The notes beneath the pieces are model-generated. The model did no database searches. It was not told where the DNA came from and was given only the letters and a program-made list of their open reading frames with translations. 53,879 nucleotides of DNA from the NCBI GenBank assembly GCA_900546615.1, contig URDJ01000017.1:1-53879 (forward strand), read 5' to 3'. The first letter of the stretch is position 1. Every line of letters begins with the position of its first letter. Origin of the DNA: an uncultured Eubacteriales bacterium. GTDB taxonomy: Bacteria > Bacillota > Clostridia > Oscillospirales > Oscillospiraceae. Shown here in pieces: positions 46,664 to 53,879 of the stretch. The translations under genes were made by a program, and so were the position numbers.

Positions 46664-48268
46664 ATGGCAAAGCGGAAGCACAGCTTTAAGGAAAAGTGGG
46701 GCAGCTTCAGGAATTTTGCAAAGGGCGAGCCGCTCTGCGCCTTCATGGGCGACAATTATATTGAAAAGACAAATATCATGGACCGGCGCGAGTGGCGCGG
46801 TTTTGTGGACACGGCCTATGACTTCGGCTGGTGGCTGTGTACCTGGGGCAAGATGTCGGGGCTGGTCATGCGCGACCCCATCAGGATGGTGCGGGCCTTC
46901 TGGCGCTACCGCTGGCTCTCCGGCTACCTCTGTACGCCGGCAATGGTGGACAGGTGGACTTCGGGAGACAGGGGCATACCGCTGCGCGCCGACCACCACG
47001 CCATAAACGCCATGGTGTCCGACTCCATCGACACCATCTGGAAGCTCATACGCGCTGACAGGCACTTCGGCGAGACGAAGTGGACCGAGCGGACGATAGG
47101 CTTCGACTACACCCTGCCCAAGCACATCATGTTCGGCTTCCCCGGCTACGAGGCCATCAACATCCAGCAGCACCCGGCCTTCATGATACCCATCATGAAC
47201 AAGCACTACGGCTGCTACTACATCGACCAGGCGGTGTCCACGGGCATACCGCAGGACATGTGCACGCTGCCCCTCGTCGAGGTGGGCGTCGCGGTGGAGG
47301 ACGAATATCCGGACATAGGCAACTGCTATCTGGCGACGAACAATCCCTGCGACGCGAACATGATGGACAACGCCGCCATGTACCGCCGGCTCTCGGGCGA
47401 CGGGAAGAAGGCCGTCCACGCCTTCGTCACCCCGCTCATGTACGACGACCCGACGACGAAGGAGCTGGGCATACACGAGATCTACTCGGCCATAGAGTTC
47501 CTCGAGGGGCAGTTCGGCCGGAAGTTCGACTGGGACGCCTTCGCGGACGGCATGCGGCGCTTCAACGAGCTGAACATCCACGAGACGAACAAGTGGGACG
47601 TCTACGCCAAGTGCGACAATATCGCCATGAACAGCATGGCCCAGGCCTTCTGGCGCATCTACATGTACCAGCAGGGCGCGAATCGCCACTTCGAGCGCGA
47701 GGCGAAGGTCATCTGGAAGTACTTCGAGAAATGCCTCGAGAAGGATATAAGGCCCTTCAAGTACAGGCACCGCGCGCTGGCCTGGAGCTGCGGCTCGACG
47801 TATTACGACAACGCCACCTGCTGGCTGTACCAGTGCTGGGGCATCCTGACGGTCATCAACATGGACTCGCTCACCGGCCACAACATTGTGGACACCGAGG
47901 ACAGGGACGAGATGATGAGCGACATCGCCGATCTGTACGCGCGCTCGCCGATGCGGACGCATACGGTTGGCGGCAACCGGCACATTTTGATGATGTTCGA
48001 GACCGCGGCGAAGTTCAACTGCGACATGATAGTCATGTACGACGACATAGGCTGCAAGGGCATGGCGGGCTGCCAGGGGCTGCTCGAGGAGGAGTTCAGG
48101 AAGCACCCCGAGTTCCACATCATGTGGATGCCGCACGCGCTCATGGACTGCCGCACGGTGCCGACGGCGGAAGCGAGGAAGGTCGTGAACGACTACATGA
48201 CGACGGTGCTGCACGAGGAGCCGGTCGACCCCACGCTCATGGACTTTGACGACTCCGAGGGCTGGTAA
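46664..48268 (+). CDS. 2-hydroxyacyl-CoA dehydratase family protein, larger subunit (HgdA-like)
   Basis: A 534-aa protein, longer than usual subunits (about 380-480 aa). Family-like cysteine sites are C200 (GIPQDMCTLPLVEVG), C229 (NNPCDANMMDN) and C464 or C470 (YDDIGCKGMAGCQGLLEEEF). The N-terminal ~140 residues are an extra region rich in Trp and Arg (WWLCTWGKMSGLVMRDPIRMVRAFWRYRW) without an obvious family counterpart. It probably pairs with the 404-aa subunit. The reaction is unknown. Confidence 0.78.
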   Translation: MAKRKHSFKEKWGSFRNFAKGEPLCAFMGDNYIEKTNIMDRREWRGFVDTAYDFGWWLCTWGKMSGLVMRDPIRMVRAFWRYRWLSGYLCTPAMVDRWTSGDRGIPLRADHHAINAMVSDSIDTIWKLIRADRHFGETKWTERTIGFDYTLPKHIMFGFPGYEAINIQQHPAFMIPIMNKHYGCYYIDQAVSTGIPQDMCTLPLVEVGVAVEDEYPDIGNCYLATNNPCDANMMDNAAMYRRLSGDGKKAVHAFVTPLMYDDPTTKELGIHEIYSAIEFLEGQFGRKFDWDAFADGMRRFNELNIHETNKWDVYAKCDNIAMNSMAQAFWRIYMYQQGANRHFEREAKVIWKYFEKCLEKDIRPFKYRHRALAWSCGSTYYDNATCWLYQCWGILTVINMDSLTGHNIVDTEDRDEMMSDIADLYARSPMRTHTVGGNRHILMMFETAAKFNCDMIVMYDDIGCKGMAGCQGLLEEEFRKHPEFHIMWMPHALMDCRTVPTAEARKVVNDYMTTVLHEEPVDPTLMDFDDSEGW

Positions 48269-48279
48269 GGAGGAAGGAA

Positions 48280-48438
48280 ATGAAGGTAATATTAAAGATA
48301 TTCGCGGCGCTTGCCGCCGTGCTGGCGCTGCTGTTCACGGTGTACATATTCGATCTGGACATGAAGCTGATGCGGAGCGTGGTGCTGCCGTTTTTGAACA
48401 GGCACTACGACAAACAGAAGCGGGAGCACGTCATATAG
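48280..48438 (+). CDS. 52-aa single-span membrane protein
   Basis: ATG at 48280 with GGAGGAAGG directly upstream. The protein begins MKVILKIFAALAAVLALLF, a single membrane helix (residues ~5-24), followed by DLDMKLMRSVVLPFLNRHY and a basic tail DKQKREHVI. It sits 11 nt after the large dehydratase subunit and 10 nt before the zinc-ribbon gene, so it is part of the operon. No family recognised. Confidence 0.65.
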   Translation: MKVILKIFAALAAVLALLFTVYIFDLDMKLMRSVVLPFLNRHYDKQKREHVI

Positions 48439-48448
48439 GAGGCGGGCG

Positions 48449-48715
48449 ATGATAGTAAACGGGAACATTAAGCCGCGGCCTCTGACGGAGGCGGAGCTTG
48501 CCGACAGGAAGCGCGGGGTGTTCGACAGCTACGCGAATTACCTTGTGTTCTGCGGCAAGTGCGGCAGGATGCGCAAAACGAACATGTACGTCATGCGCGC
48601 CGAGGCCTACATTGACGAGCTGAACGCGAAGGGCGAGACCTGCCCGGACTGCGGCGCGCAGGACTGGACGCTGGGCTACCCCGAAAACAGCGCCTCGGGC
48701 TTTGTGAAATACTGA
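48449..48715 (+). CDS. 88-aa zinc-ribbon-like protein
   Basis: Two CxxC pairs, CGKCGRMRK (~C35/C38) and CPDCGAQDW (~C64/C67), spaced as in a zinc ribbon or a rubredoxin-like metal knuckle. Between them lies a helix (MRAEAYIDELNAKGE). It is the last gene of the dehydratase operon, with GGAGG upstream and a perfect terminator behind. It might bind zinc or iron and serve assembly or electron transfer; that is inference. Confidence 0.7.
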   Translation: MIVNGNIKPRPLTEAELADRKRGVFDSYANYLVFCGKCGRMRKTNMYVMRAEAYIDELNAKGETCPDCGAQDWTLGYPENSASGFVKY

Positions 48716-48728
48716 AAGCATGATAACG

Positions 48729-48768
48729 ACAAAAACGCCGCCAGAAATATGGCGGCGTTTTTGTGGAT
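48729..48768 (+). terminator. Terminator of the dehydratase operon
   Basis: A 15-bp perfect stem ACAAAAACGCCGCCA / TGGCGGCGTTTTTGT (48729-48743, 48750-48764) with a GAAATA loop and an internal T-run. Confidence 0.88.
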
Positions 48769-48856
48769 ATGGGAGTTTGGAAGAGGAAAATCAAAATAAT
48801 ATGTGGTCGCACTTATAAGAAGTGCTGTAGCTTTCGTTTAAAAAGTAACATATGTA

Positions 48857-48912
48857 TTGATATTAGTAAAGAGAGATATTATAATACCAGATATGAAAGT
48901 TGCTAATATCAA
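48857..48912 (+). promoter_or_regulatory. lysR-gene promoter with a flanking inverted repeat
   Basis: -35 TTGATA (48857-48862), 17-nt spacer, -10 TATAAT (48880-48885). The 10-bp inverted repeat TTGATATTAG (48857-48866) / CTAATATCAA (48903-48912) starts at the -35 box and ends at the ribosome site. Confidence 0.65.
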
Positions 48913-48927
48913 AAAGGAGGGGCCGGG

Positions 48928-49806
48928 ATGGACACCGTAAAGCTGGCGGCGCTGCTGACTGCGGCGGAGCTTGGGAGCATTTCCAAGGCGGCGGAGAAGC
49001 TGGGCTACACACAGTCGGGCGTGACGCACATAATCAGCTCTCTGGAGGACGAGGCGGGTTTCCCGCTGCTTGTGCGCGGCAACCGGGGGGTGCAGTTCAC
49101 CGCCGAGGGCGAGCGTCTGGCCCCGTTCATACGCGAGGTCGTGCAGGCGGCGGCCAATCTGGCGCAGGAGGTCGCGCTGACCCGGGGACTCGAGCGCGGC
49201 ACGGTCAGGATAGGCACCTACTCGAGCATCTCCATGCGCTGGATACCCCGGATACTGGAGGCGTTTCAGGAGCAGTACCCGGGCATTTCGGTCGAGCTGC
49301 TTGAGGGCAACGGCCCCGAGATAGAGGAGTGGCTGACGACGGGCAGGATCGACATCGCCTTCACCAGCCTGCAGCCGCACTTCAACTTTGACACCATAAG
49401 AATACAGGACGACCCCATGATGGCCGTCCTGCCCAAAACGCATCCCATGGCGAATGCGGAGGTCTTTCCGATAGGCCGTTTCAAGGGAGAGCCTTTCCTG
49501 GTCTACACGACCTCGTCGAATGTGCCCGACGAGGACCTCGCCCGCGCCATGAGGATAGCGAATATCCCAAAAAAGGCGAAGCTCTCGTCGAACTTCGACG
49601 TGACTATACTCTCGATGGTGGAGCACAATCTGGGCATAACCATCATGCCCAAGCTCATCCTCGAGGGCAGCACGGCGGACGTGGCGGCGATACCGCTCGA
49701 CCCTCCGCTCAAGCGCACGCTGGGCATGGCGATAAAGTCGGGTCGCGCGGCGTCTCCGGCCATGCGTCGGATGATAGACTGCGCCAAGGGCGTGCTGGGC
49801 ATTTAG
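48928..49806 (+). CDS. LysR-family transcriptional regulator
   Basis: A 292-aa regulator: winged helix (KLAALLTAAELGSISKAAEKLGYTQSGVTHIISSLEDEAGFPLLVR, residues 5-50) and a periplasmic-binding-type effector domain from ~90 (GTVRIGTYSSISMRWIPRILEAFQEQYPGISVELLEG). Preceded by AAAGGAGGGG. No metabolic target sits next to it. Its stop codon overlaps the convergent gerAB-type stop codon by 4 nt, with no terminator between them. Confidence 0.93.
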   Translation: MDTVKLAALLTAAELGSISKAAEKLGYTQSGVTHIISSLEDEAGFPLLVRGNRGVQFTAEGERLAPFIREVVQAAANLAQEVALTRGLERGTVRIGTYSSISMRWIPRILEAFQEQYPGISVELLEGNGPEIEEWLTTGRIDIAFTSLQPHFNFDTIRIQDDPMMAVLPKTHPMANAEVFPIGRFKGEPFLVYTTSSNVPDEDLARAMRIANIPKKAKLSSNFDVTILSMVEHNLGITIMPKLILEGSTADVAAIPLDPPLKRTLGMAIKSGRAASPAMRRMIDCAKGVLGI

Positions 49807-50885
49807 ATCCTGCCGCGTATCCGGCCTATGAGCAGCGCGGGCAGGATGAGGCCGTAGAGCATGACGAGGTTCAACCCCGGCGCTATCAGCTCCGAGACGA
49901 GCCTGAGTATGACCGAGTCCGGGGCGATGAGCACCGCGGTGACGCCGGCGAGCAGGGCGCAGAGCCAGATGGTCCATTTGGCGTTCCCGCAGCCGAAGGA
50001 GAGCCTGAGGCAGTCCGCCGCGGCCGAGAGCGCAAAGGTGAACAGCACGAAATCCGAGAACACCCACAGCGCCGTTACCAGCGCCTCTATCCGCACGGAA
50101 ACACCGGATAAACTGGTGTTCCGCACCAGAGCGAAAAAGGGATAGGTGAGCTGTGCCGTCAGCTCGTGTCCGAAACGGCCCACCGTGACGGCAACTATGA
50201 GGGCCATGAGCACGCAGCTGAAGACGCTGAATCGGCCGCGCCTGAGAGAGCCCGGGCCTCTGTCGAGAAAACCGATGTTGACGATGAGGAAGGCCCCGGC
50301 GCCGAGCGCGGGCAGCGCGCCCTCGAGCACGGGAAGGGCATCGGAGAGGTATACCGGCCCGAGGCTCTTTACGTCCATCTCGAGTACGCCGAGCAGCAGT
50401 ATGGGCACGAGCGCGAGCACAAGCATCCAGCGGAACAGCTCTGATGCCCGAGCCAGCGCCCTTGTCTTCGACAGCGCGGCGATTAGGCCCATTATGAGGC
50501 CCGAGGCGACAAAGGGCCAGGGCGGCGCGCCGGGGTATATGGTGTAGATGAACCTCGAGGCCGAACTTCTGAGCGAAAAGCCTGCGTAAAAAGCCAGCCA
50601 GACCGCGTAGATGATTAGCACGGCCGCGCCCGCATATGGGCCGAGACCGCGCTTTATGAGCGCACCGAGGTTCTCGTCCTCTGCTGCGTTCATGGCGAGC
50701 TTTTTCACGAGCCACGCTGTGAGCAGCAGGAAGGGCAGCGCCGCCAGCGGGCATAGCCAGGCGGCCCGGCCGGAGATATCCGCGCACAGCCCCGGCAGCA
50801 GCCGGGTCGCCGGAGGCAGCAGCGCAACAAAACATATTGCAGCCGCCTGGCGGGAGGTAAGCCCGCCGGGTGTTTTTTTGTCCAT
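49803..50885 (-). CDS. Spore germination protein, GerAB-type (B subunit)
   Basis: A 360-aa APC-fold membrane protein with ten predicted helices, of the spore germination permease family. In GerA receptors the B subunit binds the germinant amino acid in the inner spore membrane. I chose the ATG at 50885 (MDKKTPGGLTSRQAAAICF); a TTG at 50903 would overlap the gerC-type gene. Last gene of an A-C-B ordered operon. Confidence 0.88.
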   Translation of the reverse strand: MDKKTPGGLTSRQAAAICFVALLPPATRLLPGLCADISGRAAWLCPLAALPFLLLTAWLVKKLAMNAAEDENLGALIKRGLGPYAGAAVLIIYAVWLAFYAGFSLRSSASRFIYTIYPGAPPWPFVASGLIMGLIAALSKTRALARASELFRWMLVLALVPILLLGVLEMDVKSLGPVYLSDALPVLEGALPALGAGAFLIVNIGFLDRGPGSLRRGRFSVFSCVLMALIVAVTVGRFGHELTAQLTYPFFALVRNTSLSGVSVRIEALVTALWVFSDFVLFTFALSAAADCLRLSFGCGNAKWTIWLCALLAGVTAVLIAPDSVILRLVSELIAPGLNLVMLYGLILPALLIGRIRGRI

Positions 50886-50890
50886 GGCTC

Positions 50891-52030
50891 TCACCCGCCC
50901 CAATCCGGCGCGTCGGAGAATTCGCGCACGTTCAGTATCTTTGCCGAACTTCTGAGCTCAAGCTCCAGCTCCGGGAGCTGCTCCGGCCACGGCTCGGGCA
51001 GCGCGTGCCACCTGTCCGGGCCCCCTCGCTCCAGCCTCTGGCCCAGGCCGAGAAAGTCCAGCCCGAGCGAGATGCTCTTATCTAATATATTGTATATCCA
51101 CGCCCCGCAGCGCTCAGCCAGCTCGTCCTCGACCCGCGCCCGCGCCGCTTCGGCGGAGAGGTTCAGCGAGGGGGCGACCTCCATGACGATGGCATCCACT
51201 GAGACCTCGACCGTCAGGCCGGTTATGTTCCCGGCCTCGTCCCAGACAGGCGCAAGCCCGACTGAGCCTCCCGCCAGCTCGGCGGTCACGCCAGACTCGA
51301 GGGTCAGAGCCGCCCTGCCCGGCTCGCCGTAGAAAAGCCCCACGCCAAGCGCGTCCTCGCCCTCTATGCAGCCCATGAGCCGTCCGCCGGAGCCGAGGAT
51401 GGCATAGCCGTCCAGTTCGGCGGTAAGCCCGCCCTCCTTCGAGACGTCCTCGGCCTCGCGCACGGAGCCTATGAGTGCCGCGCCGTTTTCGACGAGCGAG
51501 CGCGCAGCCTCAGCGCAGGTGTATATGCGGGCGGGGCCGTTCTTCTCGGCAAAGCTGATGAGCGCCTGCATTATCTGCGTGATGTCGCCCTCCTCGCCGC
51601 CGGCCTCGGTGACGAGCTTTGCCGCTTCCCCGCTGCGCACGGCGAAGATGGGCGTATCTAGCCTGAGCGAATCCGAACGCGCCACCAGCTCCAGCCAGCG
51701 GGCCGTTTCCGAGGCCGCGGCTTCGCCTATGAGTATGCAGCCCGTGCCGGAGAAAAACAGCTCGCCGCTGCGGGAGAGGTCCTGCAGCTCCTGCATGGCT
51801 TCGGTAACGGAGCGCGCCGTCGCCGAGGCGCGCACAGGCTCGCGTCCCGAGGCGTCGCGCCCCGCCGAGATCGAGAGCGTCACACCGCCATCCTCCGCCG
51901 CGTCGAAGCCCACCGTCTCTATTACCTGGAGCCGTTCCAGCTCGCGGTAGTTGTTGTAGACGGAGAGCGTGCAGCCCGAGAGCGGCAGAAAAAGCGATAA
52001 TACGAGCAAAACAGCCGATATCCGCCTCAT
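50891..52030 (-). CDS. Spore germination lipoprotein, Ger(x)C-type (C subunit)
   Basis: A 379-aa lipoprotein: signal peptide with LPLSGC lipobox (Cys20), then the Ger(x)C fold in three domains, with the family stretch YNNYRELERLQVIETVGFD and the late WIYNILDKSISLGLDFLGLGQRLER. It forms the germinant receptor with the A and B subunits. The start overlaps the gerAA stop codon. Confidence 0.9.
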   Translation of the reverse strand: MRRISAVLLVLSLFLPLSGCTLSVYNNYRELERLQVIETVGFDAAEDGGVTLSISAGRDASGREPVRASATARSVTEAMQELQDLSRSGELFFSGTGCILIGEAAASETARWLELVARSDSLRLDTPIFAVRSGEAAKLVTEAGGEEGDITQIMQALISFAEKNGPARIYTCAEAARSLVENGAALIGSVREAEDVSKEGGLTAELDGYAILGSGGRLMGCIEGEDALGVGLFYGEPGRAALTLESGVTAELAGGSVGLAPVWDEAGNITGLTVEVSVDAIVMEVAPSLNLSAEAARARVEDELAERCGAWIYNILDKSISLGLDFLGLGQRLERGGPDRWHALPEPWPEQLPELELELRSSAKILNVREFSDAPDWGG

Positions 52031-53499
52031 TTCTGCCTCCTTTTGTTCCGGCCCGCGAGGTGCGGCGAGCGGTATTTGTCGGCGCGGTTCGGCCGCTTTA
52101 TGAGGCCGGTGAGCGCGCCGGGGCCGTCCCGGTCGGTGAAGGGCGCGGTGTAGGGTGCGCCGAAGCTTTCAATGGAGGCGAGGTGCAGTATTAGAAGTGC
52201 CAGGGCCGCCATCAGGCCGTAAAGTCCCAGCAGCACCGCCGCGAGCACGAAGACCAGCCTGCACAGCCTCACGGCGGAGCCGAGGTCGCGGCTGGGCATG
52301 ACATAGCCGCAGATGCCCGCGAGCGCTACGACGATGACCGCAATGGGCGAGACCACCTTCGCCTCCACCGCCGACTGGCCCACGATGAGCGCGCCTATTA
52401 TCGAGGCGGTCTGGCCCACGGGGTCGGGCAGACGCAGGCCGGCCTCCTGTAATAACTCAAAGGAAAGCAGCATGGCGATGACCTCCGCCGCCACACCGAA
52501 GGGGACATACTGCTTTGCCGCCGTCATGGACAGCAGCAGCTTAACAGGCAGCATCTCCTGATGGTACATCGAGATCGCCACAAAGGCCGCAGGCAGGCAG
52601 AGAGACAGAAAAAGCGCAACCCAGCGCAGCAGCGTCAGCATCGAGGCGACGAGGAAGTGGTCGGCCGAGTCCTCCGGCACGCGCATGAAAGCCGCAAGGC
52701 CTGCGGGCAGGACAAAGCCGAGCGGCAGCCCGTCCACCAGCACGCCCACGCGCCCGTCGAGCAGGTGCATCGCGAAGGCGTCGGGACGCTCAGTGTGCAG
52801 CAGATGCGGGAAGGGCGAGCGCGGCGAGTCTACTATATATTCCTCAAGATCTCCCGCCGTCAGCAGACCGTCGATGTCGATGGCGTCAATGCGTCGCAGG
52901 ACTTCGTCCGCGAGGCCGTCCTTCGCTATGCCCTCGAGGTGCATGACCGCGACGGTGGTGCCGGAGCGGCGGCCCACGACGGTCTCTGTCAGGTGCAGCT
53001 CGGGCGTGCGCAGCTTCCGGCGCACGAGCGAGGTGTTCACGCGCAGGGTCTCGACAAAGGCGTCCTTGCCGCCCTTGATGCTCTTTTCGACCGAGGGCGA
53101 GGAAATGGAGCGCGTGGACTTCGAGCGCACCTCAAAGGAAAGCGCCCGGCCCTCGCTGTCGGAGACAAGACAGCAGAAACCGGCCAGCAGGTCTGTCACG
53201 AGGTCGCCGAGCTGAGACCGGCGCCGTACCGTGCTCGAGTAAATGCCTCCGCGCTCGAGCTGGTCGAGCAGCCTGCGCTCTGAGAGCGGTCCTACCCGGG
53301 CAGCGTCGGTGAGCGGGCGCAGGATGTCCTCGGATATCGCCGTGCCGTCGGCAAGACCGTCTACCCAAAAGACGTAAAGTCCCGGCGCTTTTTCAAGCCC
53401 GGGGAGCACGCCGCGGCACTCGAGATCGGCAAAGCCGGAGAAGACCTCGCGCAGACAGGCCGATGAAATGTCGGTTTTTTTAGACTTCAAATCAAACAT
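52027..53499 (-). CDS. Spore germination protein, GerAA-type (A subunit)
   Basis: A 490-aa GerA-family protein with a soluble N-terminal half (VVGRRSGTTVAVMHLEGIAKDGLADEVLRRI, SPFPHLLHTERPD) and a membrane half of about five helices (LVDGLPLGFVLPAGL, EAGLRLPDPVGQTASIIGALIVGQSAVEAKVVSPI). It oligomerises into the ion channel part of germinant receptors. The longer open frame reaches into the rrn promoter; I start at the ATG at 53499, where homology begins. No ribosome site precedes it, and a sigma-G -10 lies 5 nt upstream. Confidence 0.92.
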   Translation of the reverse strand: MFDLKSKKTDISSACLREVFSGFADLECRGVLPGLEKAPGLYVFWVDGLADGTAISEDILRPLTDAARVGPLSERRLLDQLERGGIYSSTVRRRSQLGDLVTDLLAGFCCLVSDSEGRALSFEVRSKSTRSISSPSVEKSIKGGKDAFVETLRVNTSLVRRKLRTPELHLTETVVGRRSGTTVAVMHLEGIAKDGLADEVLRRIDAIDIDGLLTAGDLEEYIVDSPRSPFPHLLHTERPDAFAMHLLDGRVGVLVDGLPLGFVLPAGLAAFMRVPEDSADHFLVASMLTLLRWVALFLSLCLPAAFVAISMYHQEMLPVKLLLSMTAAKQYVPFGVAAEVIAMLLSFELLQEAGLRLPDPVGQTASIIGALIVGQSAVEAKVVSPIAVIVVALAGICGYVMPSRDLGSAVRLCRLVFVLAAVLLGLYGLMAALALLILHLASIESFGAPYTAPFTDRDGPGALTGLIKRPNRADKYRSPHLAGRNKRRQK

Positions 53500-53504
53500 G
53501 TGGG

Positions 53505-53511
53505 TAGTATG
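53505..53511 (-). promoter_or_regulatory. Candidate sigma-G -10 element of gerAA
   Basis: CATACTA on the minus strand is an exact match to the sigma-G -10 core. The -35 at 17 nt (AAATA) is a partial match only. Transcription would begin at or next to the ATG at 53499. Confidence 0.45.
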
Positions 53512-53541
53512 TCCCGATAAGACTACACTATTTTGTGGCCA

Positions 53542-53601
53542 GAAAAAATATCGATTTTTTTGAAAAAAGTTGTTGACAAGCGGCGCGGGAGGTGGTATAT
53601 T
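53542..53601 (+). promoter_or_regulatory. rRNA operon promoter with AT-rich UP region
   Basis: Consensus -35 TTGACA (53573-53578), 17-nt spacer, -10 TATATT (53596-53601). A/T tracts (53543-53569) upstream look like an UP element. Confidence 0.85.
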
Positions 53602-53818
53602 AATCAAGCGCTCGGGAGACGGCACTGTGAAAAATGCCCAAAACGAGAGCGTGTGTACCTTGTAAATTAAACAATGTAAGCAAAAGCTTATGCAAATAAG
53701 CACCAGAGAAGGGACTTCTGGATGCGGTCTCGAAGGAGATCGCAGACAATTCTTTTGAATTAGCTGAGGAATCAGCTCAATAAGGTTTTAACTGTACTGA
53801 GGTACAGTTAAGATACAA
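53602..53818 (+). other. 16S rRNA leader
   Basis: About 210 nt with no gene. It contains a boxA-like CTTGTAAATTAAAC (53659-53672), hairpins GCGGTCTC/GAGATCGC and AGCTGA/TCAGCT, and a strong stem TTAACTGTAC / GTACAGTTAA with a TGAG loop (53788-53811) just before the mature 5' end. These fit antitermination and RNase processing of rRNA precursors. Confidence 0.6.

Positions 53819-53879
<61 letters not shown>

Overview
The window is about 54 kb of high-GC chromosome from an endospore-forming Firmicute, most likely class Clostridia and plausibly an Oscillospiraceae-like gut anaerobe. That placement rests on three things: spore genes (gpr and a gerA-type operon); oxygen-sensitive enzyme families (2-hydroxyacyl-CoA dehydratase, Fe-S class I fumarase); and the gene orders ylmE-sepF-divIVA-ileS-lspA-ylyB and dnaA-dnaN-S4-recF-remB-gyrB-gyrA. 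The genus is an inference. The window contains the replication origin region, with dnaA at 16.8 kb and two parS sites at 7.15 kb. It ends in the first bases of a 16S rRNA gene transcribed away from the origin.

Layout. 0-4 kb: a nucleobase/SsnA-type accessory cluster (cut-off gene, aminohydrolase SsnA, YheO-like regulator, small membrane protein, NCS1 permease). Its promoters share an AT-rich palindrome. 4-8 kb: parA-parB-serS on the minus strand with parS, then the spore protease gpr. 8-16.6 kb: rpsT, a lipid kinase, cysK, asnS, a PrsA-like foldase and mfd. 16.8-28.8 kb: dnaA, dnaN, S4 protein, recF, remB, gyrB, a REP-associated transposase, gyrA, rnhA, an ABC exporter and a GNAT enzyme, all on the plus strand. 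28.9-40.6 kb: a 47-aa lipoprotein gene, then a long minus-strand run read as miaA-hfq-HlyD-like-ylmE-sepF-divIVA-ileS-lspA-rluD-malic enzyme-fumarase alpha-fumarase beta. 40.6-42.8 kb: degV and a decayed merR-RDD gene. 42.8-48.7 kb: a large membrane protein and a TetR regulator, divergent from a four-gene 2-hydroxyacyl-CoA dehydratase-like operon. 48.9-53.5 kb: a LysR regulator and a gerA-gerC-gerB germinant receptor operon. 53.5-53.9 kb: rrn promoter, leader and 16S start.

How parts fit together. ParA/ParB/parS and DnaA/DnaN/RecF/gyrase form the replication and segregation block. Hfq, YlmE, SepF and DivIVA are RNA-chaperone and division factors packed with tRNA modification, IleRS and LspA. 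Malic enzyme and the two fumarase subunits overlap and could interconvert fumarate, malate and pyruvate. The least explained items are: the orphan dehydratase pair with its small membrane and zinc-ribbon partners; the transposase with an internal inverted repeat between gyrB and gyrA; a terminator-like hairpin in the dnaA leader; and two genes (mfd, gerAA) whose promoters predict leaderless mRNAs. No tRNA genes, CRISPR arrays, T-boxes or intact insertion sequences were seen. All calls come from reading the sequence; no database search was run.
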